DNA from: an uncultured Acidimicrobiales bacterium
Lineage (GTDB): Bacteria; Actinomycetota; Acidimicrobiia; Acidimicrobiales; SHLQ01
Reading direction: 5' to 3'
Length of the DNA stretch: 44,864 nt
Assembly: GCA_937922235.1 (NCBI GenBank)
Contig: CAKZVC010000053.1
Span: 1 to 44,864 of the forward strand
Shown piece after piece: positions 16,260 to 24,540 of this stretch. The position numbers and the translations under genes are program-made. Under the pieces are notes generated by a model that searched no databases, had not been told where the DNA came from, and saw only the letters and a list, made by a program, of their open reading frames with translations. How positions within the stretch are numbered: position 1 is the first letter of the stretch; each line of letters begins with the position of its first letter.

Positions 16260-16290
16260 CCCTTACCAGTACACATCGGTTAGGTAAGGG
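16260..16290. promoter_or_regulatory. Inverted repeat in the divergent htrA/glycosyltransferase intergenic region
   Basis: CCCTTACC (16260-16267) and GGTAAGGG (16283-16290) are perfect 8-bp inverted copies 15 bases apart, 32 bases upstream of the htrA start and 68 upstream of the glycosyltransferase start. The position suits an operator acting on either promoter, or a leader hairpin. No regulator is identified. Confidence 0.4.
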
Positions 16291-16357
16291 CTGTTCTAGA
16301 GATCTCTGAAGTACTTACGAGAACATCGAAGCCCGTGGATGCTGTTCCCGAAATCGG

Positions 16358-18823
16358 GTGAACACCCGGGAAACTCTGTTCGCATCGCCAGAGATTCCTT
16401 TCACTACGCTGAAGTTCGTGCAATTTCGCCCTGAGAGCCATCGCGATCTGACGTTGACGTCCGACACTACTTGGTCGATTTCTGGCGGAAGCCCCCTGTT
16501 TGACCTCGCTACTGATAGCCCGATTGCCAGCGGTTGGTATTTGGTCTCAATCGACATTGCGGCCACGCAAGACGAATCGCTTGGCCTCGACCCCCACCCG
16601 CCGATTGCACTCCGCTTTCTCCCCGACTCAGGCTCAGTCCCGCTTGCGCGACGCCCGGTGCCTGTGCTTCGCCGAGACTCCCGCTCGGATCCCCACTCCG
16701 CTTCCAAGGTCGCTACGCGAGCTCCGCTCCGACCAAGCAAGCTTCGCCGAGACTCCCGCTCGGATCCCCACCCCGCTTCCAAGGTCACCCGCGCACTTGG
16801 TCGACGGCGCTCGGGTTCGACCCATGCTCGGGTTGTCCACGTTCCCGCGGGCACGGCCCGAGTCCAGCTTGACATCTCCCCGTGGTGCGAAACCGTCACC
16901 CTAGGTTCGGTCAACATGCGGGCACTGCCCCCCGCTGTTGCGGCCTCGATGATGTCGGCCGATGTGGCCGGTTCCACCGTTCGCGGAAGCGACGACGGCG
17001 GCTCGATCGCCCAGCGTCTTCGCCGCACCCGCGAAGAGCGCGGCGCCCGAGCCATGCTCGAAGACGTCGCCGTGGCCTATGAACACCTGCAGCATCGTCG
17101 CGCCGGTGATGGCGTCGACTATCCGTCGTGGCGAGTACGTAACGCCACCATCTTCGACGACGATGCCGACAGACTCCGGGCCCGCTGCGACGAACTCCCG
17201 GGTGGCGGACCAACGATCAGCATCATCGTGCCGGTGTACAACCCCGAACCTCGGTGGCTCCGCAAGGCCGTCGACTCGGTGCACGCCCAGACGTACGAAC
17301 GCTGGCAGCTCGTCCTCGTTGACGACTGTTCGACCGACCCTGCCGTCGTCGAGCTCCTCGATGAGCTCGCCGCTGCCGACCCTCGGGTGTTCGTGCGCCA
17401 TCGTGAAACCAACGGTCACATCGCTGCAGCGACGAACGACGGCCTCGCCATCGCCACTGGGGAATTTGTGGCGTTCATGGACCACGATGACGAGCTCGCC
17501 CCATTCGCGCTCGCAGCGATCGCGCTGACGGCATCGAACGCCGACCTCATCTACACCGACGAAGACAAGATCGACTCCGACGGCAGGCACTTCGATCCAC
17601 ACTGCAAGCCGCCGTGGAACCCCGAGCTCCTCCTCGGCCAGAACTATCTCTCACACCTCACCGCCATTCGCCGTTCGGTCATCACGCAGGTCGGCGGGCT
17701 GCGCACTGGATTCGATGGCTCACAAGACCACGACCTCGTCCTGCGGGTCACTGCGGTGACCGCCGCAGACCGCATCAAGCACGTGCCGCTGGTGGCCTAC
17801 CACTGGCGGGCCATCGAGGGCTCGACCGCACTCGCACCTGGAGAGAAGTCGTACACCGAAGACGCGTCGATCCGGGCGCTCTCGGACCGTCTCGGCCCTG
17901 AGTGGAAGGTTGGCCTTGCCGATGCGCCGACTGCCTACCGGTGCACTCCGCCGCTCGAATCGTTTCCGCTGGTGTCGATCATCATCCCCACCCGCGACCG
18001 CGTCGATCTGCTCACCCAGTGCATCGACAGCCTCGTGCGCACGACGTACCCAGCCTTCGAGATCCTCATTGCCGACAACGACTCGAGCGACTCGGAGACC
18101 CTCGAATGGCTCGCCGCCTTCGACAACGGGCACGATCATCGAGTTGTCCCAGCACCAGGGCCCTTCAATTACTCGAAGGTCAACAACCTGGCCGCCGCCG
18201 AGGCAAAGGGTGAGCTCATCCTGTTGCTCAACAACGACACCGAAGTGATCGACCCTGACTGGCTGGCCAGCATGGTGCGGTGGGCGTTGCGCCCTGGCGT
18301 TGGCGCTGTCGGAGCCAAGCTGCTCTACCCAACCGACACGATTCAGCATGCCGGTGTCGTGCTCGGCCTTGGCGGTCTTGCCGGCCACGGCCAGCTCCAC
18401 GAGCCAGCGGAATCGACGGGCTATTTCAACCGGCTCACCCTCACCCACGAAGTTGGCGCCGTCACCGGAGCCTGCTTGCTGACGTGGAAGTCGACGTGGG
18501 ACCTGCTCGGCGGCCTCGATGAAGACCTGGCCGTAGCCTTCAACGACGTTGACTACTGCATGCGGGTGCGTCATCACGCGGGCCAACGGATTCTGTGGGT
18601 TCCCGAGGCATTGCTCTACCACCACGAAAGCGTCAGCCGTGGAGCAGAGGACGACCCGGCCAAGGTCGCCCGCTTCAACGCCGAGGTCGACAAGGCGCTC
18701 GAACGATGGGGCGATGTGCTCCACGACGACCCCGGGTACTCCCCCAACCTCACACTCGAGGGCGACTCGTTCACCCTCGCCCGAGAACCCCGTGTGACGA
18801 CTCCGTGGGAACTTCCTGAGTAA
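16358..18823 (+). CDS. Tandem GT2-domain glycosyltransferase carrying an in-frame repeat insertion
   Basis: An 821-residue protein. An N-terminal beta-rich domain (about 15-205) is interrupted by repeat-derived residues about 103-150. A first GT2 domain (about 275-470) has ISIIVPVYNPEPRWLRKAVD, LVDDCST and FMDHDDELAP. A second (about 535-790) has VSIIIPTRDRVDLLTQCIDS, IADNDSS, LLNNDTEV and NDVDYCMRVRH. Such two-domain GT2 proteins build O-antigen-, rhamnan- or galactan-type surface polysaccharide from nucleotide sugars on the cytosolic face; the sugar is unknown. There is no membrane helix. The start is GTG 16358; no good ribosome binding site is visible, and later starts cannot be excluded. 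Confidence 0.85.
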   Translation: MNTRETLFASPEIPFTTLKFVQFRPESHRDLTLTSDTTWSISGGSPLFDLATDSPIASGWYLVSIDIAATQDESLGLDPHPPIALRFLPDSGSVPLARRPVPVLRRDSRSDPHSASKVATRAPLRPSKLRRDSRSDPHPASKVTRALGRRRSGSTHARVVHVPAGTARVQLDISPWCETVTLGSVNMRALPPAVAASMMSADVAGSTVRGSDDGGSIAQRLRRTREERGARAMLEDVAVAYEHLQHRRAGDGVDYPSWRVRNATIFDDDADRLRARCDELPGGGPTISIIVPVYNPEPRWLRKAVDSVHAQTYERWQLVLVDDCSTDPAVVELLDELAAADPRVFVRHRETNGHIAAATNDGLAIATGEFVAFMDHDDELAPFALAAIALTASNADLIYTDEDKIDSDGRHFDPHCKPPWNPELLLGQNYLSHLTAIRRSVITQVGGLRTGFDGSQDHDLVLRVTAVTAADRIKHVPLVAYHWRAIEGSTALAPGEKSYTEDASIRALSDRLGPEWKVGLADAPTAYRCTPPLESFPLVSIIIPTRDRVDLLTQCIDSLVRTTYPAFEILIADNDSSDSETLEWLAAFDNGHDHRVVPAPGPFNYSKVNNLAAAEAKGELILLLNNDTEVIDPDWLASMVRWALRPGVGAVGAKLLYPTDTIQHAGVVLGLGGLAGHGQLHEPAESTGYFNRLTLTHEVGAVTGACLLTWKSTWDLLGGLDEDLAVAFNDVDYCMRVRHHAGQRILWVPEALLYHHESVSRGAEDDPAKVARFNAEVDKALERWGDVLHDDPGYSPNLTLEGDSFTLAREPRVTTPWELPE
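16666..16786 (+). repeat. Dispersed repeat inserted in frame and partly duplicated inside the glycosyltransferase
   Basis: A 46-base unit at 16666-16711 recurs at 16741-16786 with one mismatch. The period is 75 bases, that is 25 codons, so the reading frame is kept (residues RRDSRSDPHSASKV and RRDSRSDPHPASKV). The first unit plus its continuation to 16729 is the homologue of the intergenic copy at 8253-8312. The inserted residues are Arg/Ser/Pro-rich and unlike the flanking beta-sheet sequence (SVPLARRPVP before, ARVVHVPAGTARV after). Confidence 0.85.
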
Positions 18824-18874
18824 AGCTGGCGTACTAGTTGTCGATGACAACAACAGGCGACAACGAGGAAATCT

Positions 18875-19672
18875 ATGAGCGGTAGACGAACGCTAGGGCG
18901 AGCTGCACTCGTCCTGTCCTGCCTGTTTGTCCTGGGGGCATGCAGCGATCCGGGCCGGCCGACGTTCAGCATCGGTGAGGACTCCCCGCCTGAAGCGGTC
19001 GACCCTCCGGTCGGGCTCGATGCCCCAATGCCTGTGCAGAACGCGTCGGGTGAATGGCGAGAGTATGAAGACTTCCGCTGGGTCGACGGTGTCGTCGATG
19101 GCTACGTCATGGAGTACATCCAGCCATGCGGCTCCGCCTATCGTGCCGATGAACCGACGTTTGTCTGGATCGAGAACCCGTACTTCCGAATGGCGCTACC
19201 GAGCGGATCACGCGCCGAGGAGGTGCCGACCATCGGTGAGCTCATCGAAATGGTCGTCGCACGCGATGAAGGTCATGAGGTCCCCTCCTTGGTGGAAGGC
19301 GAAATCGGCGAACCGTTGGATGTCAGGTTGGCCGACCGTGACAACGAGTACATGTGCTTCAGCATGATCACGTTCGCAGGCTCGACCCGCGACGGCGAAG
19401 GCCGGATGCCGGTGCCGTTCTATGGGCTTGGCGAAATCGATCCAACAGCATCGGCGTTCGGGGCGAATGTTCCATCGTGCAATGGCAATCCAGTAGCGAC
19501 GATTACCGAGTCGGCTAGCGAGATCCGGATCTCGGTGACAACGTGGATTCCCGACGGCGACGGCCGCGACGACTGTCTCGACGGCATCGAGATCGAGCTC
19601 GACAATGCGATTGGCGATCGAGTCATCATCGACGACTTGGGCAACCGTCTCGTGTACGACCCCGCCCGATAG
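18875..19672 (+). CDS. Lipoprotein of unknown function
   Basis: A 265-residue exported lipoprotein. The signal peptide ends in the lipobox LGAC (Cys23), after GRAALVLSCLFVLGAC, so it should be lipid-anchored on the outer face of the membrane. The mature part has four cysteines (QPCGSAY, YMCFSMI, PSCNGNP, DDCLDGI) that could form two disulfides, and an acidic C-terminal segment ending NRLVYDPAR. No catalytic motif is recognised. GAGGAAATCT precedes the ATG. It stands alone between the glycosyltransferase and the DUF533 gene. Confidence 0.7.
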   Translation: MSGRRTLGRAALVLSCLFVLGACSDPGRPTFSIGEDSPPEAVDPPVGLDAPMPVQNASGEWREYEDFRWVDGVVDGYVMEYIQPCGSAYRADEPTFVWIENPYFRMALPSGSRAEEVPTIGELIEMVVARDEGHEVPSLVEGEIGEPLDVRLADRDNEYMCFSMITFAGSTRDGEGRMPVPFYGLGEIDPTASAFGANVPSCNGNPVATITESASEIRISVTTWIPDGDGRDDCLDGIEIELDNAIGDRVIIDDLGNRLVYDPAR

Positions 19673-19703
19673 CGCCCTCGCACAGCGCGGGCCTCCCGGG
19701 CCA

Positions 19704-19725
19704 CCGGCCGACTAGGATCGGCCGG
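19704..19725 (+). promoter_or_regulatory. Hairpin/promoter region upstream of the DUF533 gene
   Basis: CCGGCCGA (19704-19711) and TCGGCCGG (19718-19725) form a perfect 8-bp dyad around CTAGGA. TAGGAT (19713-19718) inside it is also a typical actinobacterial -10 hexamer, 36 bases before the ATG. It could act as terminator for the lipoprotein gene or as an operator over the -10 element. AAAGGAAC before the ATG at 19755 is the ribosome binding site. Confidence 0.4.
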
Positions 19726-19754
19726 TAGGTGGGTCACACAAAGGAACAAGAATT

Positions 19755-20300
19755 ATGAACGCAGGACGAATGCTCGGCTCACTTCTCGGCAGCTTTGGCG
19801 GTCGCGCCATCGGTGGCGCAATCGGCGGAGCCCCAGGCCGGATGGTCGGATCGATGCTCGGAGCAATGGTTGCTGGCCGCGGGAGCAAAGGCGTCGGCAG
19901 CGCACTCGACGGCCTGAAGGACATGGTCGGCGGCGATGACGACGAATCCTCCATCGACATTCCTGACGAGGAAGCGATGATCCTCATCCTCGCGATGACC
20001 AACGCTGCGAAGGCCGATGGCGCCGTCGACCAGGACGAGATCGCTGCGATCTTCAGCCGCGCTGGCGACCTCGACGACGAAGCCCAAGACTTCATCCGCG
20101 CCGAACTCACCTCGCCACTCGACCTCGATGCGTTCATCGAATCGGTGCCAGGCGGCATGGAGGCTGAGGTCTACACCGCGTCGCTACTTCCGATCGATGT
20201 CGATACCGCAGCGGAAACCTCCTATCTTCAGAACCTCGCCGACGGCCTGGGCTTGAGCGGTGACGACGTGGCCAAGATTCACGAGGCACTCGGCGTCTAA
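19755..20300 (+). CDS. DUF533/YebE-like protein with TerB-type domain
   Basis: A 181-residue protein. A glycine-rich amphipathic N-terminus (MLGSLLGSFGGRAIGGAIGG, about residues 6-45) may insert in or lie on the membrane. After an acidic linker, residues about 73-181 form an all-helical TerB-like domain: AMTNAAKADGAVDQDEIAAI, LDLDAFIESVPGGMEAEVYT, and LQNLADGLGLSGDDVAKIHE at the end. This matches the DUF533 (YebE) family, whose function is unsettled; the TerB fold is associated with metal binding and stress. Monocistronic, with an AAAGGA ribosome binding site. Confidence 0.75.
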   Translation: MNAGRMLGSLLGSFGGRAIGGAIGGAPGRMVGSMLGAMVAGRGSKGVGSALDGLKDMVGGDDDESSIDIPDEEAMILILAMTNAAKADGAVDQDEIAAIFSRAGDLDDEAQDFIRAELTSPLDLDAFIESVPGGMEAEVYTASLLPIDVDTAAETSYLQNLADGLGLSGDDVAKIHEALGV

Positions 20301-20385
20301 GTAACCCCGGAGTTTCCGCTCAAGAGTTTCGCAGTCGTTTCGCAGCGTCGGGGAAGGGTTTTCCCTGGCGCTGCGTTCCACACAT

Positions 20386-21285
20386 ATGAAGCTCGTCATG
20401 CTCCACGGTCGGTCCCAGGAGGACAAAGACCCCGACAAGCTGCGCTACAAGTGGGTGAGCGCACTGCGAGACGGCGCGGCCAAGGGCGGCCTCGACCTTC
20501 CGATCGACGAGAACGACATCGTCTTTCCGTACTTTGGCGATGCGCTCCGCGACCTCACTTCACCCGACGAGTTCGACGCACTGTCGGTCGCTCCGATCAG
20601 GATCGCCGAGCCGCAGTTCGACGACGCTGAATTCCGTTGCCGGGTGCTTAACGAGTGCCTGCATCACGTTGGGATCACCGAAGAGGTCATTGCTGACGAG
20701 GCGCCGGAGGAAGTTCGCACCCTCGGCCCGCTCTCACGCCCATGGGTATTGCGTGGGCTAGCGCTACTCGATCGCTACGTACCGCGCGTGAGCGCAGCAA
20801 CACTGCAATGGATGGCTGAGGATGTGGCCGTCTACCTCTCTCGTCCAGACATCCGCACCCACATCGAGGACGGCGTCGCAAAGGCGTTTGCGTCATGTGC
20901 TGGCGACAACGTTGTGGTGCTTGGGCATTCGTTCGGGTCGGTCGTGGCCTACCGGATGTTGGCCGAGGGCACCTACGTGCCCTGCCGGGTTAGCGAGCTC
21001 GTGACGATCGGGTCGCCGCTTGGCGTGACCGCAATACGCCAAGCGCTCGCACCCGTGACACAGCCTGATTCTGTCGGGGCCTGGTTCAACGCCTACGACG
21101 AACAGGATGCGATCGCCCTTACCCCACTCGACGCCGAGCACCTGCCCTACGCCCAGCCAATCACGAACTATGGCGGGGTCGAAAACGGCACGCCGAACCA
21201 TCACGGCATCGAGGGGTATCTCAGCGATCGCGTCGTCGCTACTCGCATCATCCTCGCGCTGCGGGGTGCCCGAGCTGCGCGCTAG
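20386..21285 (+). CDS. Alpha/beta-hydrolase-like protein
   Basis: A 299-residue cytosolic protein. It opens with the beta-strand MKLVMLHGRSQEDKDP (oxyanion-type HGR), and VVVLGHSFGSVVAYRML (about residues 178-195) carries the G-x-S-x-G nucleophile elbow. VTIGSPLGVTAIRQ resembles lipase-type hydrolases of the LCAT/PGAP1 kind, and NHHGIEGYL near residue 270 probably provides the catalytic histidine. The substrate is unknown; a lipase role would fit the lipid genes that follow, but it is on the opposite strand. The stop codon overlaps the stop of the converging WS/DGAT-like gene. Confidence 0.7.
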   Translation: MKLVMLHGRSQEDKDPDKLRYKWVSALRDGAAKGGLDLPIDENDIVFPYFGDALRDLTSPDEFDALSVAPIRIAEPQFDDAEFRCRVLNECLHHVGITEEVIADEAPEEVRTLGPLSRPWVLRGLALLDRYVPRVSAATLQWMAEDVAVYLSRPDIRTHIEDGVAKAFASCAGDNVVVLGHSFGSVVAYRMLAEGTYVPCRVSELVTIGSPLGVTAIRQALAPVTQPDSVGAWFNAYDEQDAIALTPLDAEHLPYAQPITNYGGVENGTPNHHGIEGYLSDRVVATRIILALRGARAAR

Positions 21286-22610
21286 AGCAGTTCTTCCACC
21301 GTTGCGACGACGCCTTCAGATGCGTGGTGAAGTCCCTTGGTGGAATCGAAGTCGCTGGTGATTCCGAAGTAGACGGTGTCTTTCAGCGACAGCGCGGCCA
21401 TCGACATCTGTACGCCGGTAGCGAGCGGGATGACCGGGTAGGTCTCGCGCATGGGGTGTCCGAGGATCGAGATCGTTTCCTTGGGGCCAGGTACGTTGAT
21501 CGCCACGGTGTCTGGGCTTCGCCGACCGCGGGTTTCGAGCATGGTTGAGCGCACGCCTTGGGCGAGGATGCTCGGCGCCACGAAGTCTTCTTGACGTCGA
21601 AGCACTCGGCCCGCAATCGCTCCGGTCTTGGCTGCGCCCGAGCTCGTCTGTTCATGGATGGCGGCGAGGCGGGTTGCGCCGTCAGGCTCGCTGATCGGCA
21701 GCATTGCCGTCAGGGTTGTGACCTGACCGCTCAGTCCGCCAGTCGCTGCGCCCACTGCGAGAGGAACGACGACCTCAACCGAACGAGGCAAGGGCTTGCC
21801 AGCCTCGTCGAGGTAGCGTCGGATGCCGCCGCTTACGGCAGCGAGGATGACGTCGGTTGTGGAACAGCCGTGCGCCGTGCGGATGGAGCGAAGATCGTCG
21901 AGCTGCACCTTGGCCGACTGCCATTTTCGGTGCGGTCCAACAGCGCGTCCGAGACGGTTCGGGTCGGTGCTCTCAAATAGTCCTGAGGTGAAGTTCTGTG
22001 CCACCCGAAGCGGCAGGCCAGCAAGGCTCTTTGCCGCCCGGAACGATTCGAACGGGTCAAACAGGAGGCTGGTGACGGCATCGGTCATGAGACGGCCGCT
22101 GCCGGGAAGCGGCGCCGGCATGCGATGCCCGATGGTCTTGTGCACCTCGATGTCGTCGGCGAGAAGGCCCAGCACATCGGTGCCCGACACACCATCGATG
22201 ATCGAATAGTGCACCTTCGACACGATGGCCCATTGCTTCTTCGGAAGCCCGGAAACAATCCAGAGCTCCCACAGTGGCTTGCCTCGGTCGAGGCGCTGCG
22301 AGAGGGTGCGGCTGATGAAGGCGTTCAGCGGGTCGCGGGTTTTCCGGCTCGGCAACGCCGTGTGGCGAACATGGAAGTCGATGCTGAAGTTCGGGTCGTC
22401 GACCCAGACCGGGCGTTCGATGTCGAAGGGAACCTCGAGCAGACGCTGGCGATAGCGAGGAACAAGACGGACTCGATCGGCGACCCGTTCGAGGATGTCG
22501 TCGTAGGGAGGCTCGGGGCCATCGAAGATGCCGATGGTCAGGCCCTGCGCTGCGGTGACGTCGTCTTCGAGTTGCAGGATCTCGTAGTCCTGCGGGGTCA
22601 TGCGCTCCAC
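21282..22610 (-). CDS. WS/DGAT-family acyltransferase with altered HHxxxDG motif
   Basis: A 442-residue member of the wax ester synthase/diacylglycerol acyltransferase family. It starts MERMTPQDYEILQLED and has FHVRHTALP, LWELWIVSG, FDPFESF and a C-terminal VAINVPGPKETISILGHPMRE (split here across conserved NVPGP). The family's catalytic HHxxxDG is HYSIIDG at residues 134-140: the second histidine, the proposed general base, is tyrosine. It may be inactive, regulatory or use another acceptor. The start is GTG 22610, one base after the patatin stop, so it is the last gene of the operon with XRE and patatin. It could partner the intact paralogue at 24635-26059. Confidence 0.85.
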   Translation of the reverse strand: MERMTPQDYEILQLEDDVTAAQGLTIGIFDGPEPPYDDILERVADRVRLVPRYRQRLLEVPFDIERPVWVDDPNFSIDFHVRHTALPSRKTRDPLNAFISRTLSQRLDRGKPLWELWIVSGLPKKQWAIVSKVHYSIIDGVSGTDVLGLLADDIEVHKTIGHRMPAPLPGSGRLMTDAVTSLLFDPFESFRAAKSLAGLPLRVAQNFTSGLFESTDPNRLGRAVGPHRKWQSAKVQLDDLRSIRTAHGCSTTDVILAAVSGGIRRYLDEAGKPLPRSVEVVVPLAVGAATGGLSGQVTTLTAMLPISEPDGATRLAAIHEQTSSGAAKTGAIAGRVLRRQEDFVAPSILAQGVRSTMLETRGRRSPDTVAINVPGPKETISILGHPMRETYPVIPLATGVQMSMAALSLKDTVYFGITSDFDSTKGLHHASEGVVATVEELL

Positions 22611-22611
22611 G

Positions 22612-23598
22612 TCAGGCGTCCGTTCGCGATGCAGCTCGAAGGATGCTGAGTTCGGTTCCGAACTTCGCCTCGGTGATCGAGGTGCGTGCAGCCGAGCTGG
22701 TTTGTAGCACGACGTTGACGATTCGGGTTGGGTCCATCATGGTCGGGCCCATCGAACGAGCTTCTTCGATCGACGGTTCGAGCAAGAGCACCTCGTGACC
22801 GGCCTGACGGAGTTCTTCGACTTCTCGATGGATCTGATTGCGCCAATACAGCCGGAGGGCACCGTTGGTGGTCATCCATCCGGTGACGACGTTGTCGACC
22901 GACATCGGCGCGGCGACAACGATGAGGTCGAGATCACGTTCGAGTAAGAGGTCGGCGCTGGTCGGCGAATGCGTGCCACCGTCGACGTAGCGGAAGCCGT
23001 CGATTGTGACGGGCTTGAAGTATCCCGGGATCGCCGAGCTTGCTTCGACGGCCGTGCCAACATCGACGTCAGATCGGTCGAGCCCGAACACGATGCGTTC
23101 GCTGTCGTGGAGGCGAACCGTGGAGATGAGGAGTTCCTTGTCGGGCCACTCGGTGCCGTGCAGCTCAATCATTCGGTCGCCGATGGTGTCGGTGCGAATG
23201 TTGCCGTTGGGCAGCAACCCCGACACGAGGCGCGACGGACGCATAAACGGCCCGCGGGCCACTTCTCGAGCGGCCATCTTCACCGATGTCGGAAAGAGGC
23301 GGACAGTGCGATCGGCTTCACGGCCGCTGAGCACGCGAAGACGCTCCATCGACCGAGGGTTGGCCGGGAGCGTCATGATGTCGTCGAGCGACTCGCCGAT
23401 GGGGGTGCCGCCACGCAAGAAACCGCCGATGTTCGAACCCGCGGACGTGCCAACAATGACGTCAGCGTCGCGTGGGTCCCAGCCAGTGATCTGTTGAAGA
23501 ACGGTGAGCGCGGTGGTGAGGTACGCAAAACCGGCAATGCCGCCGCCTCCCAGCACAAGGCCGATCTTTGGCGGAGAGGTCTTTGAGGACTTAGGCAT
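22612..23598 (-). CDS. Patatin-like phospholipase/lipase
   Basis: A 328-residue patatin-family serine acyl hydrolase. IGLVLGGGGIAGFAY supplies the oxyanion glycine loop, VIVGTSAGSNIGG the G-x-S-x-G nucleophile (about residue 51), and YVDGGTHSPTSADLL the catalytic Asp of the Ser-Asp dyad. It should release fatty acids from glycerolipids. The ATG at 23598 (MPKSSKTSPPKIGL) is preferred; it overlaps the XRE gene by 8 bases, indicating coupling. There is no signal peptide, so it acts on intracellular lipid, plausibly lipid-body triacylglycerol or membrane phospholipid. The upstream frame extension to 23679 lies within the XRE gene. Confidence 0.88.
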   Translation of the reverse strand: MPKSSKTSPPKIGLVLGGGGIAGFAYLTTALTVLQQITGWDPRDADVIVGTSAGSNIGGFLRGGTPIGESLDDIMTLPANPRSMERLRVLSGREADRTVRLFPTSVKMAAREVARGPFMRPSRLVSGLLPNGNIRTDTIGDRMIELHGTEWPDKELLISTVRLHDSERIVFGLDRSDVDVGTAVEASSAIPGYFKPVTIDGFRYVDGGTHSPTSADLLLERDLDLIVVAAPMSVDNVVTGWMTTNGALRLYWRNQIHREVEELRQAGHEVLLLEPSIEEARSMGPTMMDPTRIVNVVLQTSSAARTSITEAKFGTELSILRAASRTDA

Positions 23599-23944
23599 CT
23601 GGGTCGGTGAACCCCTTATAGATCTCGAGCATCGCTGCCTTCTGTGCGTCGGACAGCTTCGGATCTTGACGGATCGCACCGGCGGTATCGACCTCGGTGT
23701 CGTCGCTGCTGTTCAAGCCAACATACGACAAGAGCGTCTCTGCTGGAATGTTCAGCGCATTTCCCAGCGAGCGCAACACTCGAACCGAAGGTTCGTGCAG
23801 GCCGCGCTCAAGCTGGCTTACGTAGGGGTCGCTCAGCTTCGTCAGCTTGGCGAGCTCTCGTTGCGAGAGCTGCGCCAAGCGACGTTGCGAGCGGATGAAG
23901 GCGCCAAGGCCAACTAGGTGTGTGCGTTCGTCTGAATCGCTCAT
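23591..23944 (-). CDS. XRE-family regulator (Rv0474/MLDSR-like)
   Basis: A 117-residue DNA-binding protein. The helix-turn-helix spans about residues 12-70: GAFIRSQRRLAQLSQRELAK, then DPYVSQLERGLHEPSVRVLR. This closely parallels the M. tuberculosis Rv0474 pattern (FIREQRR, LSQIERGLRKPS), whose gene adjoins hbhA; the Rhodococcus lipid-droplet regulator MLDSR is the analogous protein by memory. The C-terminal 40 residues are helical and could dimerise or sense lipid. GGAGAAGA precedes the ATG. It lies 35 bases after the Lys-tailed protein gene and overlaps the patatin gene, so the likely operon is structural protein, regulator, lipase, acyltransferase. Confidence 0.82.
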   Translation of the reverse strand: MSDSDERTHLVGLGAFIRSQRRLAQLSQRELAKLTKLSDPYVSQLERGLHEPSVRVLRSLGNALNIPAETLLSYVGLNSSDDTEVDTAGAIRQDPKLSDAQKAAMLEIYKGFTDPDA

Positions 23945-23979
23945 AGTTCTTCTCCTAGTCGGCGGTGGCGGGGCTTCGA

Positions 23980-24426
23980 TTACTTCTTGGCGGTGGTCTT
24001 CTTTGCCGTGGTCTTCTTCGTTGCTGTCTTCTTGGCGGTTGCCTTCTTGGCTGGAGCCTTCTTCGAAGGGACCTCGATGACGGCTGGTGCGTCAGAGATG
24101 CGGTTCATGACCTTCTCGCTGAATGCACGGTTGGCTTCGATGCCCTTCGACCAGAAGCCGAAGTATGCGTCTACTGCTTCCTGAGGCTCTGGGAGCTTGT
24201 CGACGAGAGGAAGCTTGACCTCAGGGATCTTGACCTCTGGAAGACGGTCAGCGAAAGGAACGTCGATCTTGGCGACACGGTCGGCGAATGGGATGTCACC
24301 CTTTTCGATGCGAGCAACGAGGTTCTTGGTTGCGCCGTGTGCACGCTCGTTGGCGCTTTCAGCTGCATCGAAGAACTTGTCGGTTGCGTCGGTGATCTGG
24401 TCGGTTACCTGCTCGAGGACTGCCAT
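23980..24426 (-). CDS. Lys/Ala-tailed HBHA/TadA-like or phasin-like lipid-body protein
   Basis: A 148-residue protein. An N-terminal helix (MAVLEQVTDQITDATDKFFD) and a second helix (AYFGFWSKGIEANRAFSEKV, about residues 98-118) flank a Pro-rich segment in which IPFADRVAK and VPFADRLPE and then PEVKIPEVKLP repeat. The C-terminus (about 125-148) is a KKAPAKK/ATAKK-type basic tail. This layout matches HBHA of mycobacteria, TadA/MLDS lipid-droplet proteins of Rhodococcus and PhaF-type phasins, which coat storage granules and bind DNA or polyanions through the tail. Sequence identity to any one is low, so the lipid-body role rests on layout and neighbours. The ATG at 24426 has AAGGAGAAA upstream; the frame extension to 24519 is not translated-looking. 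Confidence 0.7.
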   Translation of the reverse strand: MAVLEQVTDQITDATDKFFDAAESANERAHGATKNLVARIEKGDIPFADRVAKIDVPFADRLPEVKIPEVKLPLVDKLPEPQEAVDAYFGFWSKGIEANRAFSEKVMNRISDAPAVIEVPSKKAPAKKATAKKTATKKTTAKKTTAKK

Positions 24427-24500
24427 GTGATTTCTCCTTGAAGATTCGGAGCCACTGCCCCGGGTGTGGGTGCCTCGATGTGAGAGCACCAGTTCGTATA

Positions 24501-24518
24501 TGCGTACTTTACTACGCA
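24501..24518. promoter_or_regulatory. Candidate operator 1 (perfect 6-6-6 dyad)
   Basis: TGCGTACTTTACTACGCA is a perfect dyad, TGCGTA-N6-TACGCA. It is 75 bases upstream of the Lys-tailed protein start. Together with operator 2 it is the best candidate binding site for the XRE regulator encoded in the same operon. Confidence 0.65.
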
Positions 24519-24540
24519 TTGCGAAGTGGTCAAGGTGTTT

